Under the pieces are notes generated by a model that was given only the letters and a program-made list of their open reading frames with translations, did no database searches and was not told where the DNA came from. Positions 50,631-64,000 of a stretch of 64,000 bases of DNA are shown here, piece by piece. Positions within the stretch are counted from its first letter, which is position 1. The number at the start of each line of letters is the position of its first letter. Both the position numbers and the translations under genes were made by a program. The DNA is from Geothermobacter hydrogeniphilus (GTDB lineage Bacteria > Desulfobacterota > Desulfuromonadia > Desulfuromonadales > Geothermobacteraceae): assembly GCF_002093115.1 (NCBI RefSeq), contig NZ_NAAD01000001.1:332235-396234 (forward strand), given 5' to 3'.

Positions 50631-52436
50631 ATGAATCAAAAATATATACGTAATTTTTCCATTATCGCCCATATCGACCACGGCAAATCGACCCTTGCCG
50701 ACCGCCTGCTCGAAGCCACGGGAGCCTTGTCGGACCGCGAAAAAACCGATCAGTTTCTCGACAAGATGGAACTGGAACGGGAACGCGGTATCACCATAAA
50801 GGCCCAGGCGGTGCGTCTCACCTATCGTGCCGATGACGGGCATGACTACATTTTCAACCTGATCGACACCCCGGGACATGTTGATTTTTCCTACGAGGTC
50901 AGCCGTTCGCTGGCGGCCTGCGAAGGGGCAACACTGGTGGTTGACGCGTCCCAGGGCGTCGAAGCGCAGACCCTGGCCAATGTCTACCTGGCCATCGATG
51001 AGGATCTTGAGGTCTTTCCGGTGCTCAACAAGATCGATCTGCCCAGTGCCGAACCGGAGCGGGTCTGTGAAGAGATCGAGGACATTATCGGCCTCGATAC
51101 TTCGGACGCGGTACTGGCAAGCGCCAAGGAGGGCCGGGGGATCAAGGAATTTCTTGAAGCGGTCGTAGCCAAGATTCCACCGCCGCAGGGTGACCCGGAC
51201 GCACCGCTCAAGGCCCTTATTTTCGATTCCTGGTACGACTCCTACCAGGGAGTCGTCTCCCTGGTCCGAGTCTTCGATGGCACGCTCAAAAAGGGTGACA
51301 GAATTCGGCTGATGGCAACCGGCAGCAACTACGAAGTTCTCAAGGTCGGTGCGTTTTCACCCTTTCCGGTTGAATTGCCGCAGCTCGCCGCCGGTGAGGT
51401 TGGTTTCGTCATCGCCGGCATCAAGAATATCCAGGATGCCAAGGTCGGGGACACCATCACCCATGATCTGCGCCGGGCGGAGACACCGCTGGAAGGTTTT
51501 CAGGAAGTCAAACCGATGGTCTTTTCGGGGCTCTACCCGATCGACAACGGTGAATATGATCTGCTGCGCGACGCCATGGAAAAACTGCGGTTGAATGATT
51601 CGTCCTTCAGCTTCGAACCGGAAAACTCGATGGCACTCGGCTTCGGTTTTCGCTGCGGTTTTCTCGGCCTGCTGCACATGGAGATCATTCAGGAGCGGCT
51701 GGAACGGGAATTCGGCGTCGACCTGATCACCACCGCGCCGACAGTCGTCTATCAGGTCACCTCGACCAAGGGTGAGCGGTTCGCGGTGGAAAGCGCCAAC
51801 AAACTGCCCGACGTGCAGTATATCGAGAAGATCGAGGAACCGTTCATTCTCGCTTCGATTCATGTTCCCAACGAGTTCGTCGGCGCGGTGCTGGCTCTCT
51901 GTGAAGAAAAACGCGGCATTCAGCGCGAAATCAAGTACCTGACCGCCAACCGGGTGATGGTGATTTACGAATTGCCGTTGAATGAAATCGTCCTCGATTT
52001 CTTCGATCGCCTCAAGTCAATCACCCGCGGTTATGCCTCGCTCGACTATGAAGCTCTCGACTACCGTGAAAGCGCCCTGGTGCGTCTGAATATTCTTATC
52101 AACGGAGAACCGGTCGACGCCCTGTCGTTGATCGTACACCGTGACAAGGCACAGTACCGGGGCCGGGAACTGGTCGCCAGGATGAAGGAATTCATCCCCC
52201 GGCAGCAGTACGAGGTCGCACTGCAGGCAGCCATCGGCAACAAGGTCATTGCCCGTGAGACGGTCAAGGCACTGCGCAAGGATGTTACCGCCAAATGTTA
52301 TGGGGGCGACATCAGCCGTAAACGGAAACTGCTCGAAAAGCAGAAAGAGGGCAAGAAACGCATGAAGCAGGTCGGCAGTGTGGAGTTGCCGCAGGAAGCC
52401 TTCCTGGCCATTCTCAAGGTAAAGGAACAGAAATGA
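50631..52436 (+). CDS. lepA: Elongation factor 4 (LepA)
   Basis: A ribosome-bound GTPase related to EF-G, acting in translation initiation or back-translocation. The 601-residue product has G1 [15 protein letters not shown]3 [12 protein letters not shown]4 [10 protein letters not shown], the two beta-barrel/EF-G-like domains, and the LepA-specific C-terminal domain ending [16 protein letters not shown]. The end overlaps the lepB start (ATGA), the common lepA-lepB pair. Confidence 0.97.
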   Translation: MNQKYIRNFSIIAHIDHGKSTLADRLLEATGALSDREKTDQFLDKMELERERGITIKAQAVRLTYRADDGHDYIFNLIDTPGHVDFSYEVSRSLAACEGATLVVDASQGVEAQTLANVYLAIDEDLEVFPVLNKIDLPSAEPERVCEEIEDIIGLDTSDAVLASAKEGRGIKEFLEAVVAKIPPPQGDPDAPLKALIFDSWYDSYQGVVSLVRVFDGTLKKGDRIRLMATGSNYEVLKVGAFSPFPVELPQLAAGEVGFVIAGIKNIQDAKVGDTITHDLRRAETPLEGFQEVKPMVFSGLYPIDNGEYDLLRDAMEKLRLNDSSFSFEPENSMALGFGFRCGFLGLLHMEIIQERLEREFGVDLITTAPTVVYQVTSTKGERFAVESANKLPDVQYIEKIEEPFILASIHVPNEFVGAVLALCEEKRGIQREIKYLTANRVMVIYELPLNEIVLDFFDRLKSITRGYASLDYEALDYRESALVRLNILINGEPVDALSLIVHRDKAQYRGRELVARMKEFIPRQQYEVALQAAIGNKVIARETVKALRKDVTAKCYGGDISRKRKLLEKQKEGKKRMKQVGSVELPQEAFLAILKVKEQK

Positions 52437-53095
52437 TATTCGGCCGCAAAAAATCGATTCCTTCCGAGTTGACAAAAAAACCCTGGTGGCGCGAGTACGG
52501 CGAAGCGTTGCTGGTGGCGGCAATTCTCGCCCTGATCATACGAACGTTCATCGTACAGGCCTTCAAGATCCCGTCCGGATCGATGGAGGACACCCTGCTG
52601 ATCGGTGACCACCTGCTGGTCAACAAGTTCATCTACGGCCTGCCGATTCCTTTTACCAACAAGCATTTTCTTGCCATTCGGCACCCGCAGCGCGGCGATG
52701 TCATCGTTTTTGAGTTTCCTGAAGATGCCGACAAACCCTATTTCGAAAGACGCGATTTCATCAAACGCGTGATCGGTACTCCCGGCGACAAGGTCGAGGT
52801 GCGCAACAAGCGGGTCTACATCAATGGGAAACTCTACGCCATCGAACAGGAGCGCCACAAGGAATCAAGTGTGGTCGGTCCGCAATATGGTCCACGCGAC
52901 AACATGCGGCCGGTCGAGGTGCCGCCCGGCAGCTATTTTGTCATGGGGGACAACCGCGATCGCTCCTATGACAGCCGCTTCTGGGGGTTCGTCCCCGAAG
53001 GCAATATCAAGGGACTGGCCTTTATCAAGTACTGGTCCTGGGATTCGAAAAAACACTGGCCGCGCTTCAACCGCATCGGACGCCTGATCGAGTGA
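52433..53095 (+). CDS. lepB: Signal peptidase I
   Basis: An inner-membrane serine protease that removes signal peptides from exported proteins. The 220-residue product has one N-terminal helix (about 23-42) and the catalytic serine in [20 protein letters not shown]. The catalytic lysine is in [14 protein letters not shown], and [14 protein letters not shown] is the conserved final box. It is coupled to lepA. Confidence 0.96.
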   Translation: MIFGRKKSIPSELTKKPWWREYGEALLVAAILALIIRTFIVQAFKIPSGSMEDTLLIGDHLLVNKFIYGLPIPFTNKHFLAIRHPQRGDVIVFEFPEDADKPYFERRDFIKRVIGTPGDKVEVRNKRVYINGKLYAIEQERHKESSVVGPQYGPRDNMRPVEVPPGSYFVMGDNRDRSYDSRFWGFVPEGNIKGLAFIKYWSWDSKKHWPRFNRIGRLIE

Positions 53096-53125
53096 TGCAG
53101 GTTTTACCCGATTTACGGTTTTACG

Positions 53126-53155
53126 TTGACTCGGTCCGGCGGCGGCTGATATAGT
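53126..53155 (+). promoter_or_regulatory. Promoter of the pyr operon
   Basis: TTGACT (53126-53131) and TATAGT (53150-53155) are spaced 18 bases apart. The start would be near 53162, giving a leader of about 360 bases before pyrR. Confidence 0.8.
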
Positions 53156-53181
53156 GCGCCGCGAATCAGCGTTACACGTCT

Positions 53182-53289
53182 CCTTTTAAGTTAATCCCGT
53201 GAGATTAACAAAGGTGTTCGTTTTGAAACAAAAGATGACTCGAACAATACCCGAATACCTTTCCGCCCGGCGCGGAGAGGTATTTTTTT
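53182..53289 (+). promoter_or_regulatory. PyrR-type attenuator of the pyr operon
   Basis: Three alternative structures can be read. The PyrR-binding hairpin has lower stem CCTTT/AAAGG (53182-53186 with 53210-53214), a bulge, upper stem GTTAATC/GATTAAC (53190-53196 with 53203-53209), and the loop sequence AATCCCGTGAGATT (53193-53206). That loop fits the PyrR consensus ARUCCNGNGAGGYU at all but one conserved base. The terminator is AATACCTTTCCGC (53254-53266) with its complement 53272-53284, then seven Ts. The antiterminator pairs AAAGGT (53210-53215) with ACCTTT (53257-53262) and GTTCG (53216-53220) with CGAAC (53241-53245). Confidence 0.85.
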
Positions 53290-53297
53290 GTTGTTTG

Positions 53298-54059
<762 letters not shown>

Positions 54060-54076
54060 CCCTTCCGGAGGGAACC

Positions 54077-55012
54077 ATGTCATTCGGACACAAACATATC
54101 CTCGGCATCGAGCACCTCTCCAGGGAGGATATTTTCCAGATTCTCGATACCGCCGCAGGCTTCAAGGAAATCAATACCCGCGCTATCAAGAAGGTTCCGA
54201 CCTTGAGAGGCAGGACCATCATCAACCTCTTTTTCGAGGCCAGCACTCGCACCCGCACGTCGTTTGAAATCGCCGGCAAACGTCTCTCCGCCGATACGGT
54301 CAATATTTCGGCGTCATCCTCTTCGGTCGTCAAGGGCGAAACTCTCGAAGACACCGCGCGTAACATCGAGGCCATGCATCCGGACATCATCGTCATGCGT
54401 CACGGCGCCTCAGGTGCCCCGCACTACCTGGCCGAACGTCTTAATTGCGCCATTGTCAATGCCGGCGACGGAGCTCACGAACACCCCAGTCAGGCGTTGC
54501 TCGACCTTTTCACCATCCGTGAAAAGAAGGGTTCTCTTGAGGGGTTGAAGGTTGCCATTGTCGGTGATATCGCCCACAGCCGGGTCGCGCGCTCCAACCT
54601 CTACGCCCTGACCCGGGTCGGGGCTGAAGTCCGACTGGCCGGACCCGGCACCATGGTGCCGCCCGGTATCGAAAAACTCGGGGCCGAAGTTCACCATGAC
54701 ATCAACGACGCGATTCGTGATGCCGACGTGGTGATGATGCTGCGCATCCAGCTCGAACGCCAGGGCAAAACCCTGTTGCCGAGCCTGCGTGAATTCAGCC
54801 GCTTCTACGGCCTGAACCAGGACAATCTCAAGCTCGCCAGGCCCGACGCGCTGGTCATGCATCCCGGCCCGATGAACCGGGGCGTGGAAATCGCCTCCAG
54901 TGTCGCCGACGGACCGCAGAATGTTATTCTTGACCAGGTGGAAAACGGGGTCGCGGTTCGCATGGCCCTGCTGTACCTGGTGGCCGGCGGCGAAGCTGCC
55001 GAGGAATCCTGA
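54077..55012 (+). CDS. pyrB: Aspartate carbamoyltransferase catalytic subunit
   Basis: The second pyrimidine step, condensing carbamoyl phosphate with aspartate. The 311-residue product has the carbamoyl-phosphate motif [19 protein letters not shown] and the aspartate-binding block [14 protein letters not shown]. No pyrI is present, the normal state when pyrR controls the operon. It lies 17 bases after pyrR. Confidence 0.97.
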   Translation: MSFGHKHILGIEHLSREDIFQILDTAAGFKEINTRAIKKVPTLRGRTIINLFFEASTRTRTSFEIAGKRLSADTVNISASSSSVVKGETLEDTARNIEAMHPDIIVMRHGASGAPHYLAERLNCAIVNAGDGAHEHPSQALLDLFTIREKKGSLEGLKVAIVGDIAHSRVARSNLYALTRVGAEVRLAGPGTMVPPGIEKLGAEVHHDINDAIRDADVVMMLRIQLERQGKTLLPSLREFSRFYGLNQDNLKLARPDALVMHPGPMNRGVEIASSVADGPQNVILDQVENGVAVRMALLYLVAGGEAAEES

Positions 55013-55046
55013 TCCCCCGCATTCTATCGACAAGGAGCATTTAAGG

Positions 55047-56330
55047 ATGAGTATCCTGATAAAAAATGGTCGACTGATTGATCCGGCCAACAACATTGAT
55101 GATCACCTCGACCTGCTGCTCAAAGACGGACTGGTGGCCGCTGTCGGCAAAAACCTTTCCGTTGACGCTGATGAAACCATCGACGCCGACGGGAAACTGG
55201 TGACCCCCGGTCTGATCGACCTGCATGTCCACCTGCGCGACCCGGGCCAGGAATACAAGGAAGATATTGCCAGCGGCACCGCGGCGGCGGTTGCCGGCGG
55301 CTTCACCTCGGTGGCCTGCATGCCCAATACCCAGCCGGTCAACGACAACCTCGCGGTGACGAAATATATTCTCAGCCGCAGCGAAGAGGTCGGCCGCTGC
55401 CGTGTTTTCCCGGTGGCTTCCATCACCCGTGGGCTCAAGGGTGAAAACCTGACCGAGATGGGAGAGCTGAAACAGGGTGGGGCGGTTGCCTTTTCCGACG
55501 ACGGTCGACCGGTTGAAAACGGCGAGGTCATGCGGCGGGCTCTGGAATATGCCCGGCCCTTCGGCGCACCGATCATCTCACACGCCGAAGACCTGTCGCT
55601 GGTCGGCAAGGGGGTAATGAACGACGGTTTCGTTGCCACCGAGCTGGGGCTCAAGGGGATTCCCTGGGTTGCTGAAGACGCTATGGTGGCACGGGACGTG
55701 ATGCTGGCCGAATATACCGGCGGGCACATGCATATCGCCCATATCTCGACCCGCGGCGCCGTCGAGATCGTCCGCCGGGCGAAGGAGCGTGGAGTGCGGG
55801 TGACCTGCGAAGCGACTCCGCACCATTTCACCCTGACCGAAGAAGCGGTGCGCGGCTACGACACCAACGCCAAGATGAACCCGCCGCTACGCACCGAAGC
55901 TGACCTTGAAGCGGTCCGCCGGGGCCTGGCCGACGGCACCATTGACGCCATCGCCACCGATCACGCACCGCACCACCGCGACGAGAAGAATGTCGAATTC
56001 AATATCGCCATGAACGGCATTGTCGGCCTCGAAACCGCCTTGCCGCTGGCCCTGGCCCTGGTTCGGGACGGCCTGGTGGAGCTGAACCGGATGGTCGCCC
56101 TGTTGACTTCCGGGCCGGCCGCAGTCCTCGGTCTTGAAGTCGGCAGCCTGGCGGCCGGCCGACCGGCTGACGTGACGCTGATCGATCCCGACTGTGAATG
56201 GACCCTGGCCGCCGACCAGCTGGTTTCCAAAAGCAAAAACACGCCGTTCGGCGGCTGGACGCTGCAGGGGGCCGCGATCACGACGGTTGTCGGCGGGAAA
56301 ATCGCCTGGCAGCGCGCAGGACAGCAATAA
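55047..56330 (+). CDS. pyrC: Dihydroorotase
   Basis: The third pyrimidine step, cyclising carbamoyl aspartate to dihydroorotate. The 427-residue class I enzyme has zinc ligands [16 protein letters not shown], the ISHAEDLSL region, HIAHIST, and the [12 protein letters not shown] metal and substrate segment. AAGGAG precedes ATG 55047. Confidence 0.96.
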   Translation: MSILIKNGRLIDPANNIDDHLDLLLKDGLVAAVGKNLSVDADETIDADGKLVTPGLIDLHVHLRDPGQEYKEDIASGTAAAVAGGFTSVACMPNTQPVNDNLAVTKYILSRSEEVGRCRVFPVASITRGLKGENLTEMGELKQGGAVAFSDDGRPVENGEVMRRALEYARPFGAPIISHAEDLSLVGKGVMNDGFVATELGLKGIPWVAEDAMVARDVMLAEYTGGHMHIAHISTRGAVEIVRRAKERGVRVTCEATPHHFTLTEEAVRGYDTNAKMNPPLRTEADLEAVRRGLADGTIDAIATDHAPHHRDEKNVEFNIAMNGIVGLETALPLALALVRDGLVELNRMVALLTSGPAAVLGLEVGSLAAGRPADVTLIDPDCEWTLAADQLVSKSKNTPFGGWTLQGAAITTVVGGKIAWQRAGQQ

Positions 56331-56385
56331 AATTGTTTGAACGGCCGGCCTCAGTGTCCGGCCTTTTCAAGGGAGCATCAAAGGA

Positions 56386-57510
56386 ATGAAAGCAATTCTG
56401 GCCCTGGCCGACGGCCGGGTCTTCCACGGCAGGGCCTTCGGGGCCCCGGGTGAAGTTTACGGCGAAGTGGTGTTCAATACCAGTATGACCGGTTACCAGG
56501 AGATTCTCACCGATCCCTCCTATGCCGGCGAGATCGTCACCATGACCTACCCGCAGATCGGCAACTACGGCATCAATCCGGAGGATGTGGAATCCTCGCA
56601 GCCGCATCTGCGCGGTTTCGTGGTCAAGGAAAACTGCTCCTTCCCGTCCAACTGGCGTTCCCGGATGACCCTTGACGCCTACCTGAAGGAGCACAATATC
56701 CTCGGCATCGAGGGTATCGATACCCGCGCGCTGGTACGGCATATCCGTGATCATGGCGCCCAGACCGGCGTCATATCGACCACTGATCTCGATCCCGACA
56801 GCCTGGTGGAGAAGGCACGCCGGGCGCCGTCTATCGTCGGTCGTGACCTGGTGCAGGAGGTCAGCTGCAAACAGCCTTACCACTGGACCGAAGGCCCCTG
56901 GGATCTTGAAGAGGGGTACCGGGAGGTTGCCGGACAGCCACAATACAAGGTTGTTGCCTACGACTTCGGTATCAAGCGCAACATCCTCCGCAACCTGGTG
57001 GCCGCCGGTTGTGATGTTACCGTCGTACCGGCCGACACTCCGGCCGCGGAGGTGCTGAAGATGAACCCCGACGGCATTTTTCTCAGCAATGGCCCCGGTG
57101 ACCCGGAGCCGGTCACCTACGCTCAGGAAAATATCCGTCAACTGCTCGGCAAAAAACCGCTGTTCGGCATCTGTCTCGGCCATCAGCTGCTGGCCATCGC
57201 CCTGGGAGGCAGGACCTACAAGCTGAAATTCGGCCATCGCGGCGGCAATCAGCCTGTCCGCCGCGGAGATGGCCCCAATGTCGAGATCACCGCCCAGAAT
57301 CACGGTTTCGCCGTCGACGCCGAAAGTCTGAGCGATGAAACCGTGGTGTCCCATGTCAATCTCAACGACAATACCGTCGAGGGCCTGCGGCACACCCGCG
57401 TGCCGGCCTTTTCGGTTCAGTACCACCCGGAGGCCTCGCCGGGTCCCCACGACGCCCACTACCTGTTCGACGAATTTATCCAATTGATGAAAGACAATAA
57501 AACGCCGTAA
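56386..57510 (+). CDS. carA: Carbamoyl-phosphate synthase small subunit
   Basis: The glutaminase subunit of carbamoyl-phosphate synthase, feeding ammonia to CarB. The 374-residue product has the class I glutamine amidotransferase triad: Cys in [16 protein letters not shown], and His and Glu in [12 protein letters not shown]. The N-terminal CarA domain includes [21 protein letters not shown]. It is 55 bases after pyrC and 104 bases before carB. Confidence 0.97.
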   Translation: MKAILALADGRVFHGRAFGAPGEVYGEVVFNTSMTGYQEILTDPSYAGEIVTMTYPQIGNYGINPEDVESSQPHLRGFVVKENCSFPSNWRSRMTLDAYLKEHNILGIEGIDTRALVRHIRDHGAQTGVISTTDLDPDSLVEKARRAPSIVGRDLVQEVSCKQPYHWTEGPWDLEEGYREVAGQPQYKVVAYDFGIKRNILRNLVAAGCDVTVVPADTPAAEVLKMNPDGIFLSNGPGDPEPVTYAQENIRQLLGKKPLFGICLGHQLLAIALGGRTYKLKFGHRGGNQPVRRGDGPNVEITAQNHGFAVDAESLSDETVVSHVNLNDNTVEGLRHTRVPAFSVQYHPEASPGPHDAHYLFDEFIQLMKDNKTP

Positions 57511-57576
57511 TAGTGGATAGTTACACGTAATAATTGATGTTATTTATCAGGCTCTGTCAATGATGGCAGGACCGAT

Positions 57577-57599
57577 GCCCGGCAGACCGGGCGGGTTTT
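57577..57599 (+). promoter_or_regulatory. GC hairpin between carA and carB
   Basis: GCCCGG-CAGA-CCGGGC is followed by GGGTTTT, a terminator-like shape inside the operon. It could reduce read-through or protect the upstream RNA 3' end. The carB ribosome binding site (GAGGACC) lies 5-10 bases beyond. Confidence 0.4.
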
Positions 57600-57614
57600 C
57601 ACGAGGACCAGAAT

Positions 57615-60881
<3,267 letters not shown>

Positions 60882-60913
60882 CGGGCGTGTCACTTGGTTT
60901 ATACAACGATTTG

Positions 60914-60946
60914 ACTGGGCGGGTTTTCCCGCCCATCAATTTTTCA
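60914..60946 (+). terminator. Intrinsic terminator of the pyr-car operon
   Basis: TGGGCGGG pairs with CCCGCCCA around TTTT and is followed by ATCAATTTTTC. Confidence 0.82.
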
Positions 60947-60981
60947 CCTTTTCATTTTTCACCTATTCAACGTAACTATTT

Positions 60982-61005
60982 CTGAATCAGTGCGCTGATT
61001 CCAGG
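60982..61005. repeat. Family A palindrome upstream of greA
   Basis: CTGAATCAG and CTGATTCCAGG form an imperfect inverted pair around TGCG, matching the core of family A. It lies 23 bases before the greA start. Confidence 0.45.
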
Positions 61006-61027
61006 TAGACAGAGGACGATTCAAGCG

Positions 61028-61504
61028 ATGTCAAGCCAGATCCCCATGACCCGCGTCGGGCATGAGCGTTTGCAGGAAGAACTGAAAAACCTGATCCGGG
61101 TTGAACGCCCGCGTGTTGTCGAGCAGATTGCCGAGGCTCGCAGCCACGGTGATCTCTCGGAAAACGCCGAATATGATGCCGCCAAGGACCGTCAGGCCTT
61201 TATCGAAGGCCGTATCCAGGAACTCAACGACAAGATTGCCCGTGCCCAGGTCATCGATCCGAGCAAACTTTCCGGCGACAAGGTGGTGTTCGGCGCCACG
61301 GTGACCCTGTTCGACGCCGAAACCGATACCGAAGTGACGTACCAGATCGTCGGTGAAGACGAGGCGGACATCAAGGACGGCAAGATTTCGGTGACCTCAC
61401 CGGTCGGCAAGGCCCTGATCGGTCACAGTCTCGACGATGAAGTCCGTATCAAGGTCCCCTCGGGGCTCCGGGTTTACGAAATTACCGATATCCGCTACGA
61501 ATAA
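61028..61504 (+). CDS. greA: Transcription elongation factor GreA
   Basis: GreA stimulates RNA cleavage by backtracked RNA polymerase. The 158-residue product has the N-terminal coiled coil with ARSHGDLSENAEYDAAKDRQ, whose tip holds the acidic DxxE residues, and a C-terminal FKBP-like domain (VTSPVGKALIGH). Length is standard. It follows the pyr-car operon by 146 bases and has its own terminator after it. Confidence 0.96.
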   Translation: MSSQIPMTRVGHERLQEELKNLIRVERPRVVEQIAEARSHGDLSENAEYDAAKDRQAFIEGRIQELNDKIARAQVIDPSKLSGDKVVFGATVTLFDAETDTEVTYQIVGEDEADIKDGKISVTSPVGKALIGHSLDDEVRIKVPSGLRVYEITDIRYE

Positions 61505-61546
61505 ACCATGCCGGCGACGCATTGCCGGCCGTGTCAGGATTGATTC

Positions 61547-61583
61547 AAGGCGGAAACCGGCAACGGCTTCCGCCTTTCTTTTT
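61547..61583 (+). terminator. Intrinsic terminator of greA
   Basis: AAGGCGGAA pairs with TTCCGCCTT around a 12-base loop and is followed by TCTTTTT. It overlaps the region just before the recG start, so recG needs its own promoter. Confidence 0.9.
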
Positions 61584-61599
61584 CAGTATCGGGATCCGA

Positions 61600-63792
61600 A
61601 TGATTCGGAAGACCGAGGATTCAAGCTTTCCTGAGGGGCTGAGCTTGCAGAACCAACCCGCCAATCTGCGCGCCATGCTGCAGACTCCGGTGACCGCCCT
61701 GGCCGGTGTCGGGCCGAAACTGGCCGAGAAGCTGGGTAAAATCGGCCTGGAAACGGTCGAGGATCTTCTCTATACACTCCCCAACCGTTACGAAGACCGG
61801 CGTGAATTCCGCCGCATCGGGCGACTTCGCGAGGGACGCTACGAGGTTTTCGGTGGAGAAATTCTCTACAGCGGTGAAACCACAACCAGGAAAGGTCGTC
61901 GCAAGCTTTTCGAAGTCGTGGTCGGCGACGGCAGCGGCACCATCTCGCTGAAATGGTTTCATTACCGCCGACAATGGCAGGAAAAGCAGTTCAAAGTCGG
62001 TCGCAAGGCGGTTTTCGGCGGTGAAGTCAAACGTTTCGGAGCGGTGCGCGAGGTGCATCATCCCGAGGTCGATTTCCTGCCCGCGGGGGGCAGTTTTGAA
62101 GCCTACCGCGCCGCGGACCCCCTGGTCTTCGGCCGCATTCTTCCCGTTTATCCCCTGACCGAAGGGTTGCATCAGAAAACCGCCCGGAAAATCTGGAAAG
62201 AGGCGGTTGACCGGTACGCGCCGGCGGTCCGTTCGGTCCTGCCGCAGGAGATCCTGCAACGCCGCGGTCTGCAGCCCCTCAACGAAGCCCTGGTCGCGGC
62301 CCACTGGCCTGCCGACGACGTTCACTATGAATCCCTCGGTTCGGTCAATGACCCGGCGCGGCGGTCACTGGTTTTCGACGAATTCTTTTTTCTCGAACTC
62401 GGCCTGGCGCTGAAACGCAAGGGGATGAGTCTTGAGCCCGGCATCCCGTTCCAGGTCGAGCATCGCTATACCCGACCGCTGGCCAGGATGCTTCCTTACC
62501 GGTTGACGGCCGCCCAGCGGCGGGTGCTGGGCGAAATCAAACACGACCTGATGCGGCCGCACCCCATGAATCGCCTGCTGCAGGGGGATGTCGGCAGCGG
62601 CAAAACCATTGTCGCCCTGATGGCGGCGCTGGTGGCGATTGAAAACCACACCCAGGTCGCCATTGTCGCCCCCACAGAAATTCTCGCTGAACAGCATTAT
62701 CGTCAATTTTCCTTCTGGCTGGAAAAACTCGGGCTGCGGGCCGCGCTGCTTTCCGGTGGACTCAAAGGCAGACCTCGGCAGGAACTGCTTGAGCAACTGG
62801 CTGCCGGTGAGGTTCATCTGGTGGTCGGTACCCACGCGGTTCTGCAGGAGGATGTCACTTTCCGCTGCCTCGGGCTCGGCATCATCGACGAGCAGCATCG
62901 CTTCGGTGTCGAGCAGCGCCAGGTGCTGCGCAGGAAAGGGATGCATCCCCACATCCTGGTCATGACCGCCACGCCGATTCCGCGCACCATGGCCCTGGCC
63001 GTCTTCGGCGACCTCGATCTTTCGGTGATCGACGAACTGCCGCCCGGCCGCACCCCGATCGAGACCCGGCTGGTTGCTGACCGGGGTCGCAATGAACTGT
63101 ATCGCTTCATGCGCGGGCAACTGCAACAGGGGCGCCAGGGCTACATTGTTTATCCTCTGGTTGAAGAGTCGGAAAAAAGCGACCTGCAGGCGGCCACCGA
63201 GGCCGCGGAACAGCTGCGGTCTTCGATTTTCCCCGAGTTCAGTATTGCCGTGCTGCACGGCCGCATGAAGAGCGACGAGAAAGACGCGGTGATGCAGCGG
63301 TTCAAGGCGGGCGAGATCCAGCTGCTGGTCTCGACCACAGTGATCGAAGTCGGCATCGATGTTCCCAACGCAACCATGATGGTTGTCGAACATGCCGAAC
63401 GCTTCGGCCTGGCGCAGCTGCACCAATTGCGGGGCAGGGTGGGACGCGGGGCAGGGCAGAGTTACTGTTTTCTGCTCCGCTCGCAGCGCTGCAGCGAAGA
63501 TGGGCTCAAGCGGCTGCAGGTGATGTGTGACACCAACGACGGATTCCGCATCGCCGAAGCCGACCTCGAAATCCGCGGTCCCGGTGATTTTCTCGGTACC
63601 CGCCAGGCCGGACTGCCCGACTTTCGCATCGCCAATCTGCTCCAGGACGGCCGGGTGCTCGAAGAAGCCCGTCAGGAAGCCATGGCCATGGTCGAGGATC
63701 CCGAGTTTCCATCAGCCGATAAATACCGCGAGATTATTGCAACCCTGCATGACCGCTGGGGAGGGCGGCTGGAGCTGGCCAGCATCGGCTAG
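61600..63792 (+). CDS. recG: ATP-dependent DNA helicase RecG
   Basis: RecG remodels stalled replication forks and Holliday junctions. The 730-residue product has the N-terminal wedge/OB domain (LAGVGPKLAEKLGKIGLETV, YEVFGGEILYSG), Walker A LLQGDVGSGKTIVALMA, motif II IIDEQHRFGVEQRQ, TATPIPRTMAL and the C-terminal helicase half with the RGRVGRGAGQSYCFL block. The ending GRLELASIG is complete. ATG 61600 has a poor ribosome site; TTG 61645, after GAGGGG, would give 715 residues. Longer readings to 61522 run through the greA terminator. Confidence 0.94.
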   Translation: MIRKTEDSSFPEGLSLQNQPANLRAMLQTPVTALAGVGPKLAEKLGKIGLETVEDLLYTLPNRYEDRREFRRIGRLREGRYEVFGGEILYSGETTTRKGRRKLFEVVVGDGSGTISLKWFHYRRQWQEKQFKVGRKAVFGGEVKRFGAVREVHHPEVDFLPAGGSFEAYRAADPLVFGRILPVYPLTEGLHQKTARKIWKEAVDRYAPAVRSVLPQEILQRRGLQPLNEALVAAHWPADDVHYESLGSVNDPARRSLVFDEFFFLELGLALKRKGMSLEPGIPFQVEHRYTRPLARMLPYRLTAAQRRVLGEIKHDLMRPHPMNRLLQGDVGSGKTIVALMAALVAIENHTQVAIVAPTEILAEQHYRQFSFWLEKLGLRAALLSGGLKGRPRQELLEQLAAGEVHLVVGTHAVLQEDVTFRCLGLGIIDEQHRFGVEQRQVLRRKGMHPHILVMTATPIPRTMALAVFGDLDLSVIDELPPGRTPIETRLVADRGRNELYRFMRGQLQQGRQGYIVYPLVEESEKSDLQAATEAAEQLRSSIFPEFSIAVLHGRMKSDEKDAVMQRFKAGEIQLLVSTTVIEVGIDVPNATMMVVEHAERFGLAQLHQLRGRVGRGAGQSYCFLLRSQRCSEDGLKRLQVMCDTNDGFRIAEADLEIRGPGDFLGTRQAGLPDFRIANLLQDGRVLEEARQEAMAMVEDPEFPSADKYREIIATLHDRWGGRLELASIG

Positions 63793-63795
63793 GAG

Positions 63796-63950
63796 GCTGT
63801 CAGACTATCCATAAACTGGCTGCAAATCCGCGCGTTCGGCCCATATCCCAGCCCCATTTTGCCCCATAGCCACTGCTATGAGGCTGCAATTGAGCCGAAA
63901 TCTGTGCTCAAACGCCCGAATTTTCGCTTCAGCCTGTATAGTCCGTATAT
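63796..63950. repeat. Possible palindromic mobile-type element after recG
   Basis: No gene is visible in the last 208 bases. The region holds the hairpin GCCCCATAG-CCACTG-CTATGAGGC (63861-63884) at the centre of a longer imperfect inverted repeat. GACTATC and GGCTG near 63805-63825 answer to CAGCC and TATAGTC near 63930-63950, and CGCGTTCGG to CAAACGCCCGA. No other copy is seen in this window, and the element may continue past its end. Confidence 0.4.
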
Positions 63951-64000
63951 GGTCTCCCCCCTTTTTGCAAGGGCTTTGTGTCGTTAATGACAGGGACAGG

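Overview
The window is a gene-dense stretch of bacterial chromosome of roughly 58-60% GC by eye. Gene order and protein sequences suggest a member of the Desulfuromonadia (Geobacter/Desulfuromonas/Pelobacter-like, formerly Deltaproteobacteria). The main reasons are the thrS-infC-rpmI-rplT-pheS-pheT-ihfA run joined to surE-pcm-(DedA-type)-nlpD-rpoS, the clustering of carB with greA and recG, the abundance of GGDEF/EAL proteins, an orphan MEMO-family protein and a DUF1858 redox protein. The assignment is inference from gene order; no search was run. No phage, insertion sequence with transposase, CRISPR array or rRNA was seen.

Layout. 1-7192: translation genes (thrS, infC, rpmI, rplT, pheS, pheT), with infC apparently starting at AUC. 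7258-13322: ihfA, a MerR regulator, surE-pcm-DedA-nlpD-rpoS, apt, tRNA-Arg and a Tat-type murein endopeptidase. 13501-20697: a BioD-like/DRTGG protein, a ferritin-like protein, an ExeA/GspB pair for type II secretion, and on the minus strand a lipoprotein plus an M1-like peptidase. 20694-27716: VanZ-like protein, an AddB/AddA-type nuclease-helicase pair and rsgA. 27811-32337: a small lipoprotein, a diguanylate cyclase, a membrane-anchored sugar dehydrogenase-like protein, a secretin-domain protein, a thiamine-binding-type protein and tRNA-Cys. 32824-38796: TauE/SafE permease, MEMO protein, gltX, a PAS-GGDEF-EAL protein with a strongly folded 5' leader, tRNA-Gln. 39292-44391: a 26-residue membrane peptide, an aminotransferase, a tRNA nucleotidyltransferase/poly(A) polymerase, tRNA-Gly, yacG, queD, queE and a creatininase-family protein. 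44424-53095: DUF1858-coaD-rsmD (minus), dgt, a second GGDEF-EAL protein, yhbY, a c-type cytochrome, a predicted zinc peptidase lipoprotein and lepA-lepB. 53126-60881: the pyrimidine operon pyrR-pyrB-pyrC-carA-carB behind a well-formed PyrR attenuator. 61028-63792: greA and recG.

The noncoding DNA is the least ordinary part. Two dispersed repeat families occur only between genes. Family A is a short palindromic element built on CCTGAATCnGTGAGT ends. Family B is a 116-170 bp structured element with GGCGCC-type inverted ends and an internal hairpin with compensatory base changes. Complete family B copies sit immediately after the T-run of intrinsic terminators, downstream of tRNA-Cys, tRNA-Gln and the pyr attenuator; one locus is an exact 166-bp tandem duplication. 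A third palindromic element may lie after recG. The pyr attenuator, the leader of the PAS-GGDEF-EAL gene and family B are the observations most worth following up.
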